This document shows, in pieces, positions 36,250 through 49,765 of a stretch of 64,000 bases of DNA. The position numbers and the translations under genes are program-made. The stretch is taken from contig OV121082.1 of NCBI GenBank assembly GCA_921293015.1, positions 19,881,748-19,945,747 on the forward strand. Reading direction: 5' to 3'. A model generated the notes under the pieces. That model was given only the letters and a program-made list of their open reading frames with translations. It was not told the DNA's origin and searched no databases. Source of the stretch: Phorcus lineatus (taxonomy: Eukaryota; Mollusca; Gastropoda; Trochida; Trochidae). How positions within the stretch are numbered: the stretch's first letter is position 1; every line of letters begins with the position of its first letter.

Positions 36250-39200
36250 GGCTGAGGACATTGACATTGTCGCAATGATATGATTCATGTGCACAATGTA
36301 CTTCGCCTGACATTACGGCTTATCATTATGAACATGATTACTAGAAGCATGTGGAGATGAAATTACATCGATTTATAGTAAGCCATTCCGTCATATGATG
36401 TAACTATAGCTTTGTTTGAGGGCAATTAAAATGCATATGTAGCAACAATTCATATATTAAATCTAGGATGTGTATAGATAACGTATCTCTGAATTCGACA
36501 TTTATCTCTTTTCAAAAAGAAGTACAATTTCATATCGCGCCAATGTGACATAACTATAAAACGCTGTTGATAAATTAACAACAGAAACTTTTCCTTGTAT
36601 CTCTTATAAATAGAAATATTGATGGCTGTTTTGAAATATTTGCGAATTGTGCCCCACAACATTTTCCAGTTTATCCCAGCCTCCAAGTGCACGTGAAACA
36701 TGATAATCACAACCTGCCAATAATGAAATCGACAACGCATGCTTTGCACGTGCGTGTCATGTTTTTTTATACAAGACACGCTGCTAAGATTGATGATGCC
36801 ATCCAGTATATCAGATTCACTTATTACAGCAATCGAAACTCGCATAAACATCAACTGAACAAAAAAGGTTGGGGAAATTAATAAAATAGAAAATATAATT
36901 CTTGATATAGGCATATAAAATGCATAAATATACGATTAATTTTTTTTTTAAAAACAGAAAATTACCTTTCCCCATTTTTATAAACCATTTATCAAGAAAC
37001 AGATTGTAAACGGAAGTTGAAAGGCATATGGCGCTCTCGTTTGTAAGAAAGCTAAAAGGGATAAACTGTTAAAGTAAGTACTTGGTTTCAAGAGGCGGTA
37101 AAACAAATATAAACAGCTTAACAGAGATATGTCGAAAACACTGTTGATTGTTTAAACAGATAGTAAACTCGTAAAACTGTTAATGCATATTTAACCTGTA
37201 CTCAGAACACGCCACAAAAAAGAGTAACAAACACGACAGGTATTTTTCAAACAGAGTATTGTTCAAATAACGTTTTGACAAACTATAAGCCAAATAGGTA
37301 GCATATTACAAAACAATAATTAACAAGCTATGTGAAAAGATAAACAAAGCTAAAGTATGCATAACTTTCAATGTCAAGGAGTAAGTCGGCACAGATTGCA
37401 TGAAGTGCACGTGCAGGACGAACTACACCTAAATAAATCATGATAACACGTGCGACTCACTATTCAAAACATAAAAGTATTTCTTCGAGCACTTTAAAGG
37501 CAACATTCATAATATATAATGCCCCATTAATAGAATTATGCATGTTTTTAAACATCATTTATAATATATATAATTTCTATTTGATATAATAGAGATAAAG
37601 CGGTGAATGACACAGCAAAATTTACTATACAACAGTATGTATAATCAAGATTTACATTTCTCCGCCCGCTAATAAATATAGTCAAATGGAAAACTTTTTA
37701 TAACAGCCATTTTGAATAAGGAAAGATTAACGTGTTTGGACTCTTAATCGGTGTTTCTAAAATGATATACATTGTACAATGAAATCTGATAATACTTACT
37801 GTCTTTCTAATTTCTATAATTATATTGCTTAAGATCCCCAGAAATTAACTTACTTTTGAAAATATCAAATAAGATGATCTACCACTCACAACATCAACAA
37901 AAAACCCAAAACACAAAAGCAATATGATCATGAAAGCAAAGCGTTATATGATTGCAATGAACATGCACAGGAAATACGTGCAATGGCTTCTCGCCTCGTC
38001 TCTCAAACATGAAGAGCGCATTCCGCACGTGTTACTGCTGAAATATACACTAGCATGCTTTCCACGTGCATCTAGAGGATTAGACATATACGTTAAATGT
38101 GCAATTAGATCGGTGTGGTCTTAACAGACATACATCGACATTCGATCAATCTGAATCGTAATGGCATGCACAATGTATCAATATTTCGGTAGACCAACAT
38201 ATAATCTTTCATTTTTTATAAGCTGAGGAAATATAAACGTCAAATGTAAACCAGAGAATAACGAATGCCAAAACGCCAAAACAAATAAGCCTGAGACCGA
38301 CATCGGCAAACTTTTCCAAAGTCAAGATGCACGAACTCAATTAACCAGTCAACAAGTGCACAAGTTCATTTTTAAGAAACTTGCGTTAAATCTCCTTGCC
38401 TTATCTCCTAATCTTAAAAGCATACCTACGTTACTTCGCCTTCTAGAACTGCAACAGAAGTGATTTTTGTAAAATAAAAAAATATTGCATAAGCCCCAGG
38501 TAGTTTTAAATAACCCGAGATAACATCTTTCTCCAATCCTTATCTAGTTATGTTAAAACACTTCAAAGTTTAAGACGCGAGATTCACAGCACACTGGCTT
38601 GAACATTCATTGAAGAAAAGCAAGCATATGGTGAAAGTGTTACCAAGATTTCATGAAGTGGAAAAGAACAAATCAAAACCACATGGGAAAATAATCACCT
38701 TATTTAAGAGGTGCTAAAATACAAATAAACAACTTTATTGCAATTTTATCAGTGAAGAATATTGATAGTTTAAACCGGAGCTCACTTTTTAATATTGGTT
38801 GATTCGGAAATGGATTTCTGATATTCTGAACTCAATCCAATAACGTTCGACCATTAATCAGACTTGAAATATAATGGAATCCAAGTGAAAATGTCAGTTT
38901 CACGCTTCCTTCGAGCTTCTCGTGCTGCTCGTGCCTAGACGCCAATGTCAAAGATCACATTTCAACACCTGCTTCGACCATTTTAACTCTAATACTAAGT
39001 TATGTATAGGAATGAAAACTTAATCACACTCCACAGAACTGTAGTTTTTGTGTTCAAAAAGTTAGTTAAATGAGTTGATGCGATAATGATAATTATAGAA
39101 TCAGTTTCATTTGAAACCAACATCTCACTCTTTACTCGTGCGGCACGTGCCTGGCCAGCCAAACGCTGTCAAACTTTGTAAGCAATTTTCACCACCTGTT

Positions 39201-41769
39201 TGATGTCAGTTTCAGCTAGAGCGTGAAAGAGGAATTTTTGGTATGGCGACGATGAAAATAAAAAATACTTAAAATAAATGATAATCAATTTAGCAGAAAA
39301 ATGTATTTTTTTCAAGATGTTTCTAATTAATGCTCAGTCATTGATTAAACATGCACTTTCATTTAAATGTTCTTATACGCAACCTTAACAAGAAAGGTTA
39401 AAAATAGATTTTTTAAAAACGTATCATTAGAACTCTAAAATTATCGACCGAACATAAAAATGTCTCAAAGAAGAAAGAGCAATATTTACCAACCCCGCTG
39501 CGTTCAATATACAACGCACTCGATCGCTTTGCAGTTGCAAACGTAAATCGATAATTCTGAATTGACTTCACAGTAGAAAAGGTAAAATCAGATGAGCTAT
39601 AAATAGCATTCTGTAGAACTTAAATATGGACGGACGACACTTTCCTTTAAACTCCAAGAATGGAGGCAGATGGCCATCCATTGTCTAAGGATTAAACTAC
39701 AGCGCGTTAATCATTCCGGAATAACGATGCAAATGTTCCTGGAAATGCGAAACTCTTGTGGAGAAAGGCCGTTTTCCTCGTCCATCAAGGAACAACGGGT
39801 TGATGGCTTACGGTTAGAATTCCCCATTAACAAGAAATCATCTATCATATCCTACCTGTTAAGTAACTTTTCGAACTGGATTGGTGCAATGCCCACGTCA
39901 AAATGTTAGTTTTATAAAATTCATCAAAACCTCATGTTCAATACGGAGAGATCTTTAAAACGCTCGGGAATTTTCTGTTGATAATAAACCAAGTGTATTT
40001 ATTGTACCGAAGAAAATCAATATGTAAATATCTTAATACTAAATACTTTTATCCCAAATACCTATTAACGAAATCAAACCTATTTTATATATAGTCATTT
40101 TCTCAAAGATTCGTCTTAGGAATCTGAACGACTTATTACAAAGATCATTTCTCCAATTTAGCAATATCTACATTGATTAAATCTAGCAGACCTAATTGGA
40201 TATCCTTCAAACAGGATATAAACTTATTTTGAAGTAATCCGAAACATATCTTAAATCGGCTTATCGCGGAGATTATTCCACATTTTGTACCATATTATAA
40301 AGGACCAGGGTCGACTTACTGTTGAGATATAAATATCTAATAAAGAAAAGAAAATGTTAAGACTATTAATCACATCTATTAAAAAAATTTAGATCAATGT
40401 TTCTGGAAAAAACTTGACTTTAAAATACGCAATCAGAAATGTATAAATACTTTAAACGTACGTAAATGAAAGGAAACATATACATTTGCAATTACGTCAT
40501 TTGACCATGATGAAATCATATTTTGCCCTAAGGCATCATATGGCGTTTCTTAACCAAACCACTTTTGCCAACAACAAACACATTTCTGAAATAAACACAA
40601 AATAGACAAAAGCAATGAATTAACGCTTCGAAAACAGAACACGGCTTGCAAAAACTATTAATAAATGATTCAGTCAAACATCTCCAGACATTGTTTTCTG
40701 CATATTTGATACAAAAAAGCCATTACGAAGTAAATTATTTAAAGAAAAGAACACGAAACTGATGAAGCTTTTCCATTAGAGACTTCAGCTGGACCAGTCA
40801 ACTTCAAAGCTGGCAATGACCTGACCTCACGTTCGCAGACTGACATCGCGTGCAGAATCTCGCACAGAACGAGACATATACCTTAATGGGTAAACAAGGT
40901 ATGGTGAGTAACCACATCGATGCGTTGGGTGTTAGATCGGAGCCATACTGCATTGTCATGAAAATATCAAAATATTTCTTATATAGCAACAGCATCAGAA
41001 AAGCTTTTTATATAAAAATGGTATCTTTGAAAATAGGTAAGGCTAAAGGTCAATATGTTTTTTAAAAGGCTTTTAGTAGAATTGAGGGTATTTTAATACA
41101 ATAAAAAACATTGAAATCACGATATAAATATCAAGGTTTTGTTATATCTTATTCACGAGAAGGCTTTGGAGCCACCAATTAGCTTAAGTTTAAAAGGCGA
41201 ATACAACATTTCTTGTTGAAATAACTGAAGGTTTTATCTAAGTGAATATCAAAAACAAGTTGACGAAGACATTCAAATGGAGAAGAGGTTCTTAAGATAC
41301 CTTAGTTATCTGAAATATATTATAAATGCGCTGACCTTGCTGTTTGTTGTACTACATGTTGTTTTTTAGGTTTCTTTTCATATACACCTGGCCAATAACG
41401 CCATTATCTCATTTATAATTATAAACAGAAAATCTCACACATAAATGAGTTTATATACATTTTGTACATTGTAGGTGTTAAATAGATTTTGTGGATAACA
41501 AAGATGTGGAACCAGTGAAATTTCTAAGAATATCTTTACAATATCACAAATCGGAGTAACCACCATTTTAAACCTCATCCTTTTCAGGTTATCGACCAAC
41601 CAGGGTGTTCTATCTTAGATCGGCTGTAATCTAATATTTCACCACAAGCGGCATTTGATCTTCTCCCTAAACTTTCTCTGAGAATAGGAATTCCAAAGCA
41701 AACAAAAGGTAACAACCAGATGAAAAGGAGTATCACCTTTTAAAAACATTCGTTCCTCGCTTTAGGATT
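36250..41769. other. Inferred intron 1, non-coding; CACGTG-rich between 36.69 and 39.15 kb
   Basis: No exon recognised. Seven CACGTG E-box palindromes occur at 36690, 36747, 37408, 37447, 38026, 38063 and 39144, several in the context TTGCACGTGC or TTCCACGTGC. The 154-codon - strand ORF at 36450-36914 has low-complexity AT-driven composition and no family signature. Confidence 0.45.
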
Positions 41770-42113
41770 TAACCTTCACGTATGCCTATATATGCCTTGA
41801 ACCTTGATGCGTGTCATGTATGGTGAACGTTTTAAGTATGCCCTTGTATGCCTGCACCAGCATGTATGACGCATGACTATGTATTGCTACATGTTCGATG
41901 TATGACTATGTACTGTATGCCAACACGCTCGATGTATGACTTTGAATGCCTACACGCTAGATGTATGATTATGTATGCCTGCACCCTTGATTCGCGTTGT
42001 GTATGATGAACGCATGATGTATGCCTATGTATGCCTGCACCCTTAATGCATGTTATGTATGCTGGATGATTGACGCATGCCTATGTATGCCTACACCCTA
42101 GTTGTATACAGGA
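41770..42113. repeat. Degenerate ~30-bp tandem repeat rich in ATGTATGCCT
   Basis: Imperfect units built on GATGTATGACTATGTATGCC followed by TGCACCCT or TACACGCT recur about ten times with variable length. No reading frame is conserved. Confidence 0.85.
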
Positions 42114-42372
42114 AAAGCAGCACTGATAAAGAGTTTCCTTCCTTATTATTAGAGGGAGGTATATAGAAAGTGGACTATGACATATATATTGTGCAGGACG
42201 TCTTTACGTTGATATTTCTGGAGACGAATTATTGAACTCGGTGTTGATTCAAATTTAATACATTTCAACAAATCCAGTTTTTTGTACATCATCATGAAAG
42301 AGAAACATACACTACATTTTTTTCACCTCTTGCTAAAACCATACTCTTACCTATGTTGTATAACGTTCATAG

Positions 42373-42751
42373 ATAAGATACGGACATATAATCACATATT
42401 TTTAATAACACCCTTTAACCTTTCCTCATAACTAGGGCAAATGTACTTCGCCCGAATTTTCTAATACCTAAGGTCACCACGATGCACCACTATCTGTTCG
42501 TGGATGTCAGAGAGACCAGAAAATCGATAAGGCCCTTCTCAAAACGGTATCAAGACGTCATCTCTTCCAGTGACTGTATTATTACGTTTCTTTGATATGA
42601 GATGTGGACATATAAATCACAAATTTGTAACACCCTCTAACCTTTCCACATAACTAGGGCAAATGTACATATGGGAAGCAAGAGGCGACACTATACGTGT
42701 AGAGATATCAGAGACCAGTAATCGATAATCGCCTTCTCAACGAGGCATCGA
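42373..42751. repeat. Local duplication (~180 bp arms, offset ~222 bp)
   Basis: Copy 1 (42373-42553) and copy 2 (42594-42751) share CATAACTAGGGCAAATGTAC, AACCTTTCC, and downstream GAGACCAG...AATCGATAA...CCTTCTCAA. Intervening parts have diverged. Confidence 0.8.
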
Positions 42752-44601
42752 GAATTGCTTCTGAAAACGTCAGCGTGTATGAATTCTCCTATTTCTTCAT
42801 CCTTGCTTTGGCCTGTGTAACGTATAACGGTATTTGATTTAGTAGTCTTTTCTAAGTTGGATGCCCTCTCGATGGCTTAGTGTGTTTCATGTTAAGCATT
42901 GAATACCAACTGATGACGTTGAATGCAAATTCCATTTTACAAAAAGAGGATTCTCTGCCGGTTTTCGTTTGTTTGAAATGAGGAGTTAGCAATGAATGAA
43001 AAGTCACATTAAAGAACAATATAAATTACCTTAATTATTCATCACGTTTACGTCTTTGACTATCTTAAACCTCTACAAGCAAGTTTACAATACGAAATGT
43101 ATAGGAAACGTATGCTCATAAGTTTACAACTCTTATATTGTTTGGCATTGAATATAGTAAATATAAAGCATTGTATAGTCTTACAACCTAGAAATAATCT
43201 TGAATTGACATCAGGAAAAAGTGAAAGACAAATGACGATTTGTTGTCCATTTTCAAAAACCAGAAAAAAATACGCACATATTCACGTATTCTTCAAATGC
43301 ATTTCAACAACTAAAAATAACAACAATAAATCAATCATTCCAAAGGTATGAAGTACGTCAAAATCATATTATAAAAATCATACATGAATGACACTTCAGA
43401 AAGCACTAGACAGATGAACTGATCTGGAAAGTTTCCAACTTCCAGCTAACAAGCAACACATGCATTGGCTTAGAGAGATAAAGAGACATATGTTAGAGCT
43501 GATAAATGGATGTTGGCATCAGACAGCTCTAAGGAAATCGCAAACATGAAGTATGTTACCTGCTGATTACAGGTAATGGACATGAACAGGTGAAATCTCG
43601 TCGATATGATCACAATGAGAATCCTGTGATTTTACTGTTAGGACGCTTTTACATGATGAATTCATATTTATCATGTGGAAAATGCAGTACAATTATTAGG
43701 AAATCTGCTGATTACAGGTAATAGACATGAACAGGTGCAATTTCGTCGATTTGATGACAATGAGGTTCTTATGTTTTTATTATTATGATATTTACACATA
43801 ATGGTTAAACATTCCATCAGGTAATTGAAGTTTCGTTTCGGTAGATGTTAATCATACATATAAGCAAGGGTTTACTTCACTTAAACACATCTTGTTTACT
43901 GAATAAAGGGGGTATGAACAAGTTACCCTACTTAGTTAACCGTCTCTCCCTCCTGATTAACGGCATGACAGGTGACAATCGGAACGATATGCATGTATGA
44001 CTTTTTTCTACCCATAGGATAATTAGAGTTAATTGATATTATATCCACGAAAAGAATTCTCTGTTTACATGGCTCTTGCCCAAGGCCTATGACCCAAATT
44101 CCATCGACCGTGTTATCTTTGAATTAACGTATCCCAGATAGAAATGGTAACCGTATATCGCACAGCCATGCGCGATTGGTAATTAACCTGCTTTGTGGTA
44201 TGGGCCAGAATTTTGGGCGATTTACTATTTCGCGCAAGAGGTCCAGGTAGTTCACAACACTAATTTTTGACATAATCATATGTATTGTGGTTAAACATAA
44301 GATTAATCTGAATAACGAACAAAGCACAAGCGTCATCAGAAGATGAGCTATACCTACCTGACTAATTAAAGAGAATTATATTTTTTAATGACCACTAAAT
44401 AAATTGAATGGAGTTCAAATAGTTTATAGAGTCCAAAAAATAAGTTTTGATTGAAAAGATTAATTTATTTTTAAAAGTTCACAAATCCCAATTCAGAAAG
44501 TTGGTAGTACACATGTAAAGAAATAGTCAGATAAAATGAGCGGTATTTGAGTTCTGCTTTGCAAAAAGATCTTTAACAAGTGTTTGCCACTAACATGGCA
44601 A
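42752..44601. other. Inferred intron 1, non-coding
   Basis: No exon called. A - strand ORF from 44336 starts with a hydrophobic run (MTLVLCSLFRLILCL) but shows no splice sites or homology that would support it. The duplication at 43561-43764 lies here. Confidence 0.4.
43561..43764. repeat. Two 59-bp direct repeats 145 bp apart
   Basis: TGCTGATTACAGGTAATRGA then CATGAACAGGTG and TCGTCGATWTGATSACAATGAG occur at 43561-43619 and 43706-43764 with few differences. Confidence 0.9.
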
Positions 44602-45846
44602 TGTCCCCCGCCCTTATGTGATATTTGGCATAATTAATATTATCGCGTTAACAATGTATTACAGTGGTCAAAGTGTCATGGTGACCATGAAAATGAGGTC
44701 AGGGTCACCAATGTCGACTGACGTGTGAGTCTTCCGCCATTGAAACCTGTCACCAAATATGAACACTCTAGGTCCTAAGCTTTAAGAGATACCGCGTTAA
44801 CAATGTATTACACAGTGGTCAAAGTGTCGTGGTGACCTTGAAAATGAGGTCAAGGTCATCAAAGTCGACTGCCATCTGAGTCTTCCACCATTGAAGGCTG
44901 TCAACAAATATGAACACTAGGTGCACGTTAACAATGTATTAGAAATTGGTCAAAGTGTCGTAGTGACCTTGAAAATGACGTCAAGGTCATCAAAGTCGAC
45001 TGGCGACTGAGTCTTTTTCCATTGAAAGCTGTCACCAAATATGAACACTCTAGGTGCTAAGCTTCACGAGTTTATCGTTGTGACCTTGAAAATGACGTCA
45101 AGGTCACCAAAGTCGACTGGCGTCTGAGTCTTCCTTCATTTAAAGCTGTCAGCAAATATGAACACTCTAGGTGCTAAGCTTCATGAGTTATCGCGTTAAC
45201 AAGAATGTGGACATACTTTGTGTCGTGGTGACCTTGAAAATGACGTCAAGGTCACCAAAGTTGACTGGCGTCTGCGTCTTCCTCCATTGAAAGCTGTCAC
45301 CAAATATGTACACTCTAGGTGCTAAGCTTCATGAGTTATCGAGTTAACAAGAATCTGGAGGTACTTTGTGTCGTGGTGACCTTGAAAATGACGTCAAGGT
45401 CACAAAAGTCGACTGGCGACTGAGTCTTTCTCCATTTAAAGTTGTCACCAAATATGAACACTCTAGGCGCTAAGCTTCAAGAGTTTGTCGTTGTGACCTT
45501 GAAAATGACGTCAAGGTCACCAAAGTCGACTGGCGTCTGAGTCTTCTTTCATTGAAAGCTGTCACCAAATATGAACACTCTAGGTGCTAAGCTTCATGAG
45601 TTATCGCGTTAACAAGAATCTGGACGTACTTTGTGTCATGGTGACCTTGAAAATGACGTCAAGGTCACCAAAGTTGACTGGCGTCTGAGTCTTCCTCCAT
45701 TGAAAGCTGTCACCAAATATGAACACTCTAGGTGCTAAGCTTCATGAGTTATCGCGTTAACAAGAATCCGGACGTACGTACGTACGTACGTACGTACAGA
45801 CGCCGCTGAATTCATAGTCCCCCGTTCCGCGTTGCGGCGGGGGACA
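44602..45846. mobile_element. Pearl/CvA-like non-autonomous element with tandem core
   Basis: The ends are short inverted repeats: TGTCCCCCGCC (44602-44612) and GGCGGGGGACA (45836-45846). The core holds eight repeat units. Each carries TGACCTTGA, eight bases, then TCAAGGTCA, with GTCGACTGGCGTCTGAGTC and GCTGTCACCAAATATGAACA downstream. Core landmarks lie at about 44681, 44831, 44963, 45079, 45228, 45377, 45494 and 45642, so units are ~149 or ~117 bp; the short ones lack a ~32-bp segment containing GCGTTAACAAG. An (ACGT)n tract and a right end with a GTCCCCCG/CGGGGGAC hairpin (45817-45844) follow. The layout of left flank, core repeats, tetranucleotide tract and right flank matches the pearl/CvA elements described in bivalves, which I recall as being placed near Helitron-type elements. 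No ORF. Confidence 0.8.
45771..45797. repeat. (ACGT)n microsatellite
   Basis: Six to seven ACGT units at the junction of the core array and right flank of the element at 44602-45846. Confidence 0.97.
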
Positions 45847-48800
45847 AAAATATCAAGACACAACTTCGGTAGGTGAGTGATTCACATGCCAAGTTACATT
45901 GGAAATAACAGACCATTGTAAATAAATCAACTGCTGAATTTTTCTAAGTAAACAATATATATGTGGTACATGTACATGTGCATACGTAATAGCAAATAAA
46001 TCATATATGATTAAGTCTGCTTCAGGATCTTTTAAGGATCGCGGATACAGAAGACTTCTTCTCTTACGAATACAGGTTTCTGAAATACATCATCACATTG
46101 ATTAAATCGAACTTACTCACCCTCAATGAATCACGGCTTTCATTAAATCCACCTATTGATTTCTATCCTTGTATGTACAGCTGGTGAAATCAGTTAAGGA
46201 TGGATACTCTCTTAAACCATGCAACGTAATTGTATCTATCTAACTAGCTTTGAAATAATTGTTCATTTTGGTATACTTCAGTATCACTGGCTAATCGAAC
46301 TGGACATTTATTTATATATTTGACCGTATGGAACTTTGTCGAGAGCCGATAAATACTACGTTACTAAAGTTCAAATGACGACTTGCGGAGGCATGTGTTG
46401 GCGTCCATTTTTTTTATCTTATTGGTAAATGACATCTCATGGACCGGTCGTACATATTCAGCTTACCAACAAAAGTTTCTACAGTCGCCATTAGTTCGTA
46501 TTCATTATCCTCCGTCGACGAAGTTCCTCGACCACAAAATATTACCGCAAAAACATTTTCCATAGGGACTAAAGACGTTAAGAGTAAAGAACTACGTTGT
46601 CCATGCAACGTTTTTAAGAATAGTTAGTATATATATTGTTGTAATTCAAAGCATTATATCCAGGATAAGCTATGCAAGCTATAAGGTTAGTAAAATATAT
46701 CCGTTTGAAAAGCTACAATACTCTACCATACCGATAATATCATTTAAATAACCACTCTATATTGCTTGAAACTTGACACCTTCAGTCTTTAACAATAGCC
46801 ACATAGAACAACGATCAAGTATTATATCAATAAAATACCCGTTATCATCGATATAATCGCTATTGATAACTGTAGTAGTCAATAATGACGGATATTTCAG
46901 TAGCTATCGACATGGGTCGATCTGTCAACTGTCAAGTACATCATTGCCATATTTACTCATACATTTCCTACTGAGTCGCGGTAAAATCGAGAAATGATAA
47001 GGCTGCATTATCGGTTATATTTACTCTTAGTCAACACTTGTAGCGAGCTCTCTGATTGGTTGTTTATAAAGGAAGAAGTAACGGCAATTTCATTGGCAGA
47101 CTGACACCTAGTCTCCCGAATCAACAGTTTTCTTGTTATTTTACATTGCGTTAACGTAACCCCCATTTTAAAAAAATTGGATTATGAGAGCAATTAAGAG
47201 TAATTAATAAATAGATAGCTTGTTTAAGAGAATCTATCTATGAATATCAAATTTTTCAATTATAATTTTATTTTTATTGAACACAACCCCTGAAAGACTG
47301 ATTCTTAATGTCGAAAAACTACTTTTTCATTTCTTTAATAAAGAATTTTTTTTCTTCAAAGAAATCGTATACAACGGGGGCTTTCAAAATTTTTATTGAT
47401 TTGCATTTAAGTTGGACAACATATGTACACACGTTGACTTGAATTGAAGAAAGATTAGAAAATGAAGAAAGATTATCCATGTCAGACCTAAGTCATCTAC
47501 ATCTATTGAGTAAACTATTTTTGTCGGTTTTACGGTTGCCGGTAAGATCAAAAGGGCGCAACAAATTTGTGGAACTACAAACGTTCAAACCGAGAACCTT
47601 GACGAACCTAGAACGCAGACCTTCTGAAAGTAACACTTTAGTTTTTAATTGCTTGCATTAACGTTTCATACATGATTCCACAGATTATTTGATACATTAG
47701 CGTCCGTGGTTTCAGCAGTAAACGACAGTCTGTTTGATAAGGACTTTGATGTATTAATTATTCAAAATGCAGTAATTAAAGTTAGTTTCCTGATGAAATA
47801 TTCACCAGGCTTTGATTCAGAAATGATTATTTTTATTCTGACTCACTGCTTCCCATTGCATCTTTTATGTCATGTCGAGTCTAACGTGAGAGGATATTTC
47901 TACAGAATTCTCCATAAAGAGGTAACTAATCCAATATCGTACCACACTCGTCATTTCAATCTAGTGAAACTAAAATCTGTTCACTTAAAGGGATATACGT
48001 CGGGCTCATAGAAAGGTAACTAATGTTTTAACTACATGCCACATTTTAACTGACCACGTACTGGTTAAGGCCAAAGATGTTACCTTGCCTGTGGCAAAGA
48101 ATTTGGATGCTACAGAGAAAATGCTAAGAGATCGACTAAGATCGATCTAAACTTCATGTAGAACATCATTTTTCAAAGCTTATTAATAGGGATTTAAGGT
48201 GCATTCAGTATTTGAAATATTTGGAGAAAAAAAAGAAAAGCCAACAAAAATAAAAATCAATGAAACGAGTTGCAAATAAAATCACCTGAAATCGCATTAA
48301 TAACAAACATCGCTTTGATGTATGTATCAAAATAAACATAACATATATTTTTATCAACAAGCAAAATTCAATAACAACATGCATTAACATGATATTTTCA
48401 AACATCGTGTAGATATTTATTGACACTAGAAATGCATATAAACTACGTCTATTCGTAAGCCCACACTGCTTTGCCAATCTGTCTACAACATTCAATCCCA
48501 TCCTATCTTGCTATATTTCTTCCAGATGTAGATTCCACACAGTCTTGCCACTCCTAAGCTAGTCACACCCAAAATAATAATACAAAACAAAGTCTAAATA
48601 TAGAGAAACCACTTATATCAGAACTGTATCTAAAACTTCAACGTGGAGTAGTGTACATCATATAAAAGAGGCCAGATTAGTCGTCAAAAGATGTCGAACG
48701 GGGCGATCGCAATACAATATTGATTTAACAGATAATCCACGTGCCACAAGAGCTTTAAGTGCCTCAAAAGAATTGATCAACGGAATGTTCACGTGTTGCA

Positions 48801-49540
48801 CGAGGAACCGCTATTGAAAAGACATTATAAGTCTAAATATAGAAAATCGACGTGCTGCACGTGCTTTCAGGGATTCTGCGTGGGAAGCATGCACTCCAGA
48901 AATGCCGGAAACGCGACAGATATTTTGACAGGCGTAATGTAATCATGTGATTGAAATGTAATATCTGATGATGCTAAAAAAACACTTTGAAGTTTCGCGT
49001 GCACTGGTTTATGTCTCCGATACGTATTGTTTTGGAATGAAGAATAGTTAATTGGAAGAGCAGCAACTGGTAATAGAGACTTTACAAATATAGTCGTTCG
49101 TATGTTTGTGAAATTGGTTGGATCAAAACGAAAAAGTCGTGTTTGGATTATAGATACAATATTGTGTATATGCATGGCGTTTGCATGTGTTATCCTTTCT
49201 GATACAACCTATACTTGATACACTTATATCTTGTGTTTTTACAACCATCGAAACGGTCGAGTAAATTTTGAGAATGACCAGACATTTTCAGGTGAATGAG
49301 TTTCTACAAATACAATCAAAGTACGGACTAAGAAACATAGTTTCCGAACACCTGTATTACCAGGATGCAAACGTATTTCAAGATGAGCATTCCTAACGGC
49401 GTAATTAACGAATAAATATTAGCAGCCTTTATTTATCCGGAAATACAAATATAGGTACTGACGCTGATGAGAATGAATGAATGAGTTATATATTTATAGA
49501 TTTATCTTGTAAGTATTCATTAGTTTATGCAAAATGTACT
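45847..49540. other. Inferred intron 1, non-coding
   Basis: AT-rich. Frames at 46.4-46.6 kb are open on both strands over ~60 codons but begin without a convincing ATG or splice site. Three more CACGTG sites occur at 48738, 48790 and 48858, in contexts like those at 36.7-39.1 kb (GTGCTGCACGTGCTTT). Confidence 0.4.
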
Positions 49541-49765
49541 TTCTTCAGAGGATCATCCGTAGTCGTAGAAGACGTCATCAATCACAAAGCAAAAACAGCT
49601 GGCGCCATTTTTAGCGTGAACACCATTTAATCAGTTGAGGTTGGGAAATTGATGCGCAAAGCTTACTTGGACATGGTACGTTCGTTTTAGAGCTGTTTCT
49701 GTCCATCAAAAACACAAATCTTACAATAAGTAATTTTTGTTCTTTTTCGCGAGTACTGTCCCTTT
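49541..49765. mobile_element. MITE, AAAGGGACAG family (copy B, left-truncated)
   Basis: It shares ATCCGTAGTCGTAGAA and the ACACC(A/T)TTTAA...TTGAGGTNGGGAAATTGAT block with copies A (29577-29914) and C (59217-59579). It ends in CTGTCCCTTT (49756-49765), the family's right terminal repeat. The matching left terminus was not found. Confidence 0.65.

Noticed and set aside
36450..36914. 154-codon - strand ORF
   Set aside because: Long but compositionally AT-driven (Ile/Phe/Lys/Arg-rich) with no motif, splice signals or family match.
44124..44336. 70-codon - strand ORF starting with a signal-peptide-like run
   Set aside because: Hydrophobic N-termini arise easily in AT-rich DNA. The rest of the frame shows no cysteine pattern, cleavage motif or homology, and no donor site in a useful phase is evident.
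46383..46627. Overlapping short ORFs at 46.4-46.6 kb, one with a hydrophobic start
   Set aside because: The hydrophobic frame begins at TTG, not ATG, and no splice acceptor supports it.
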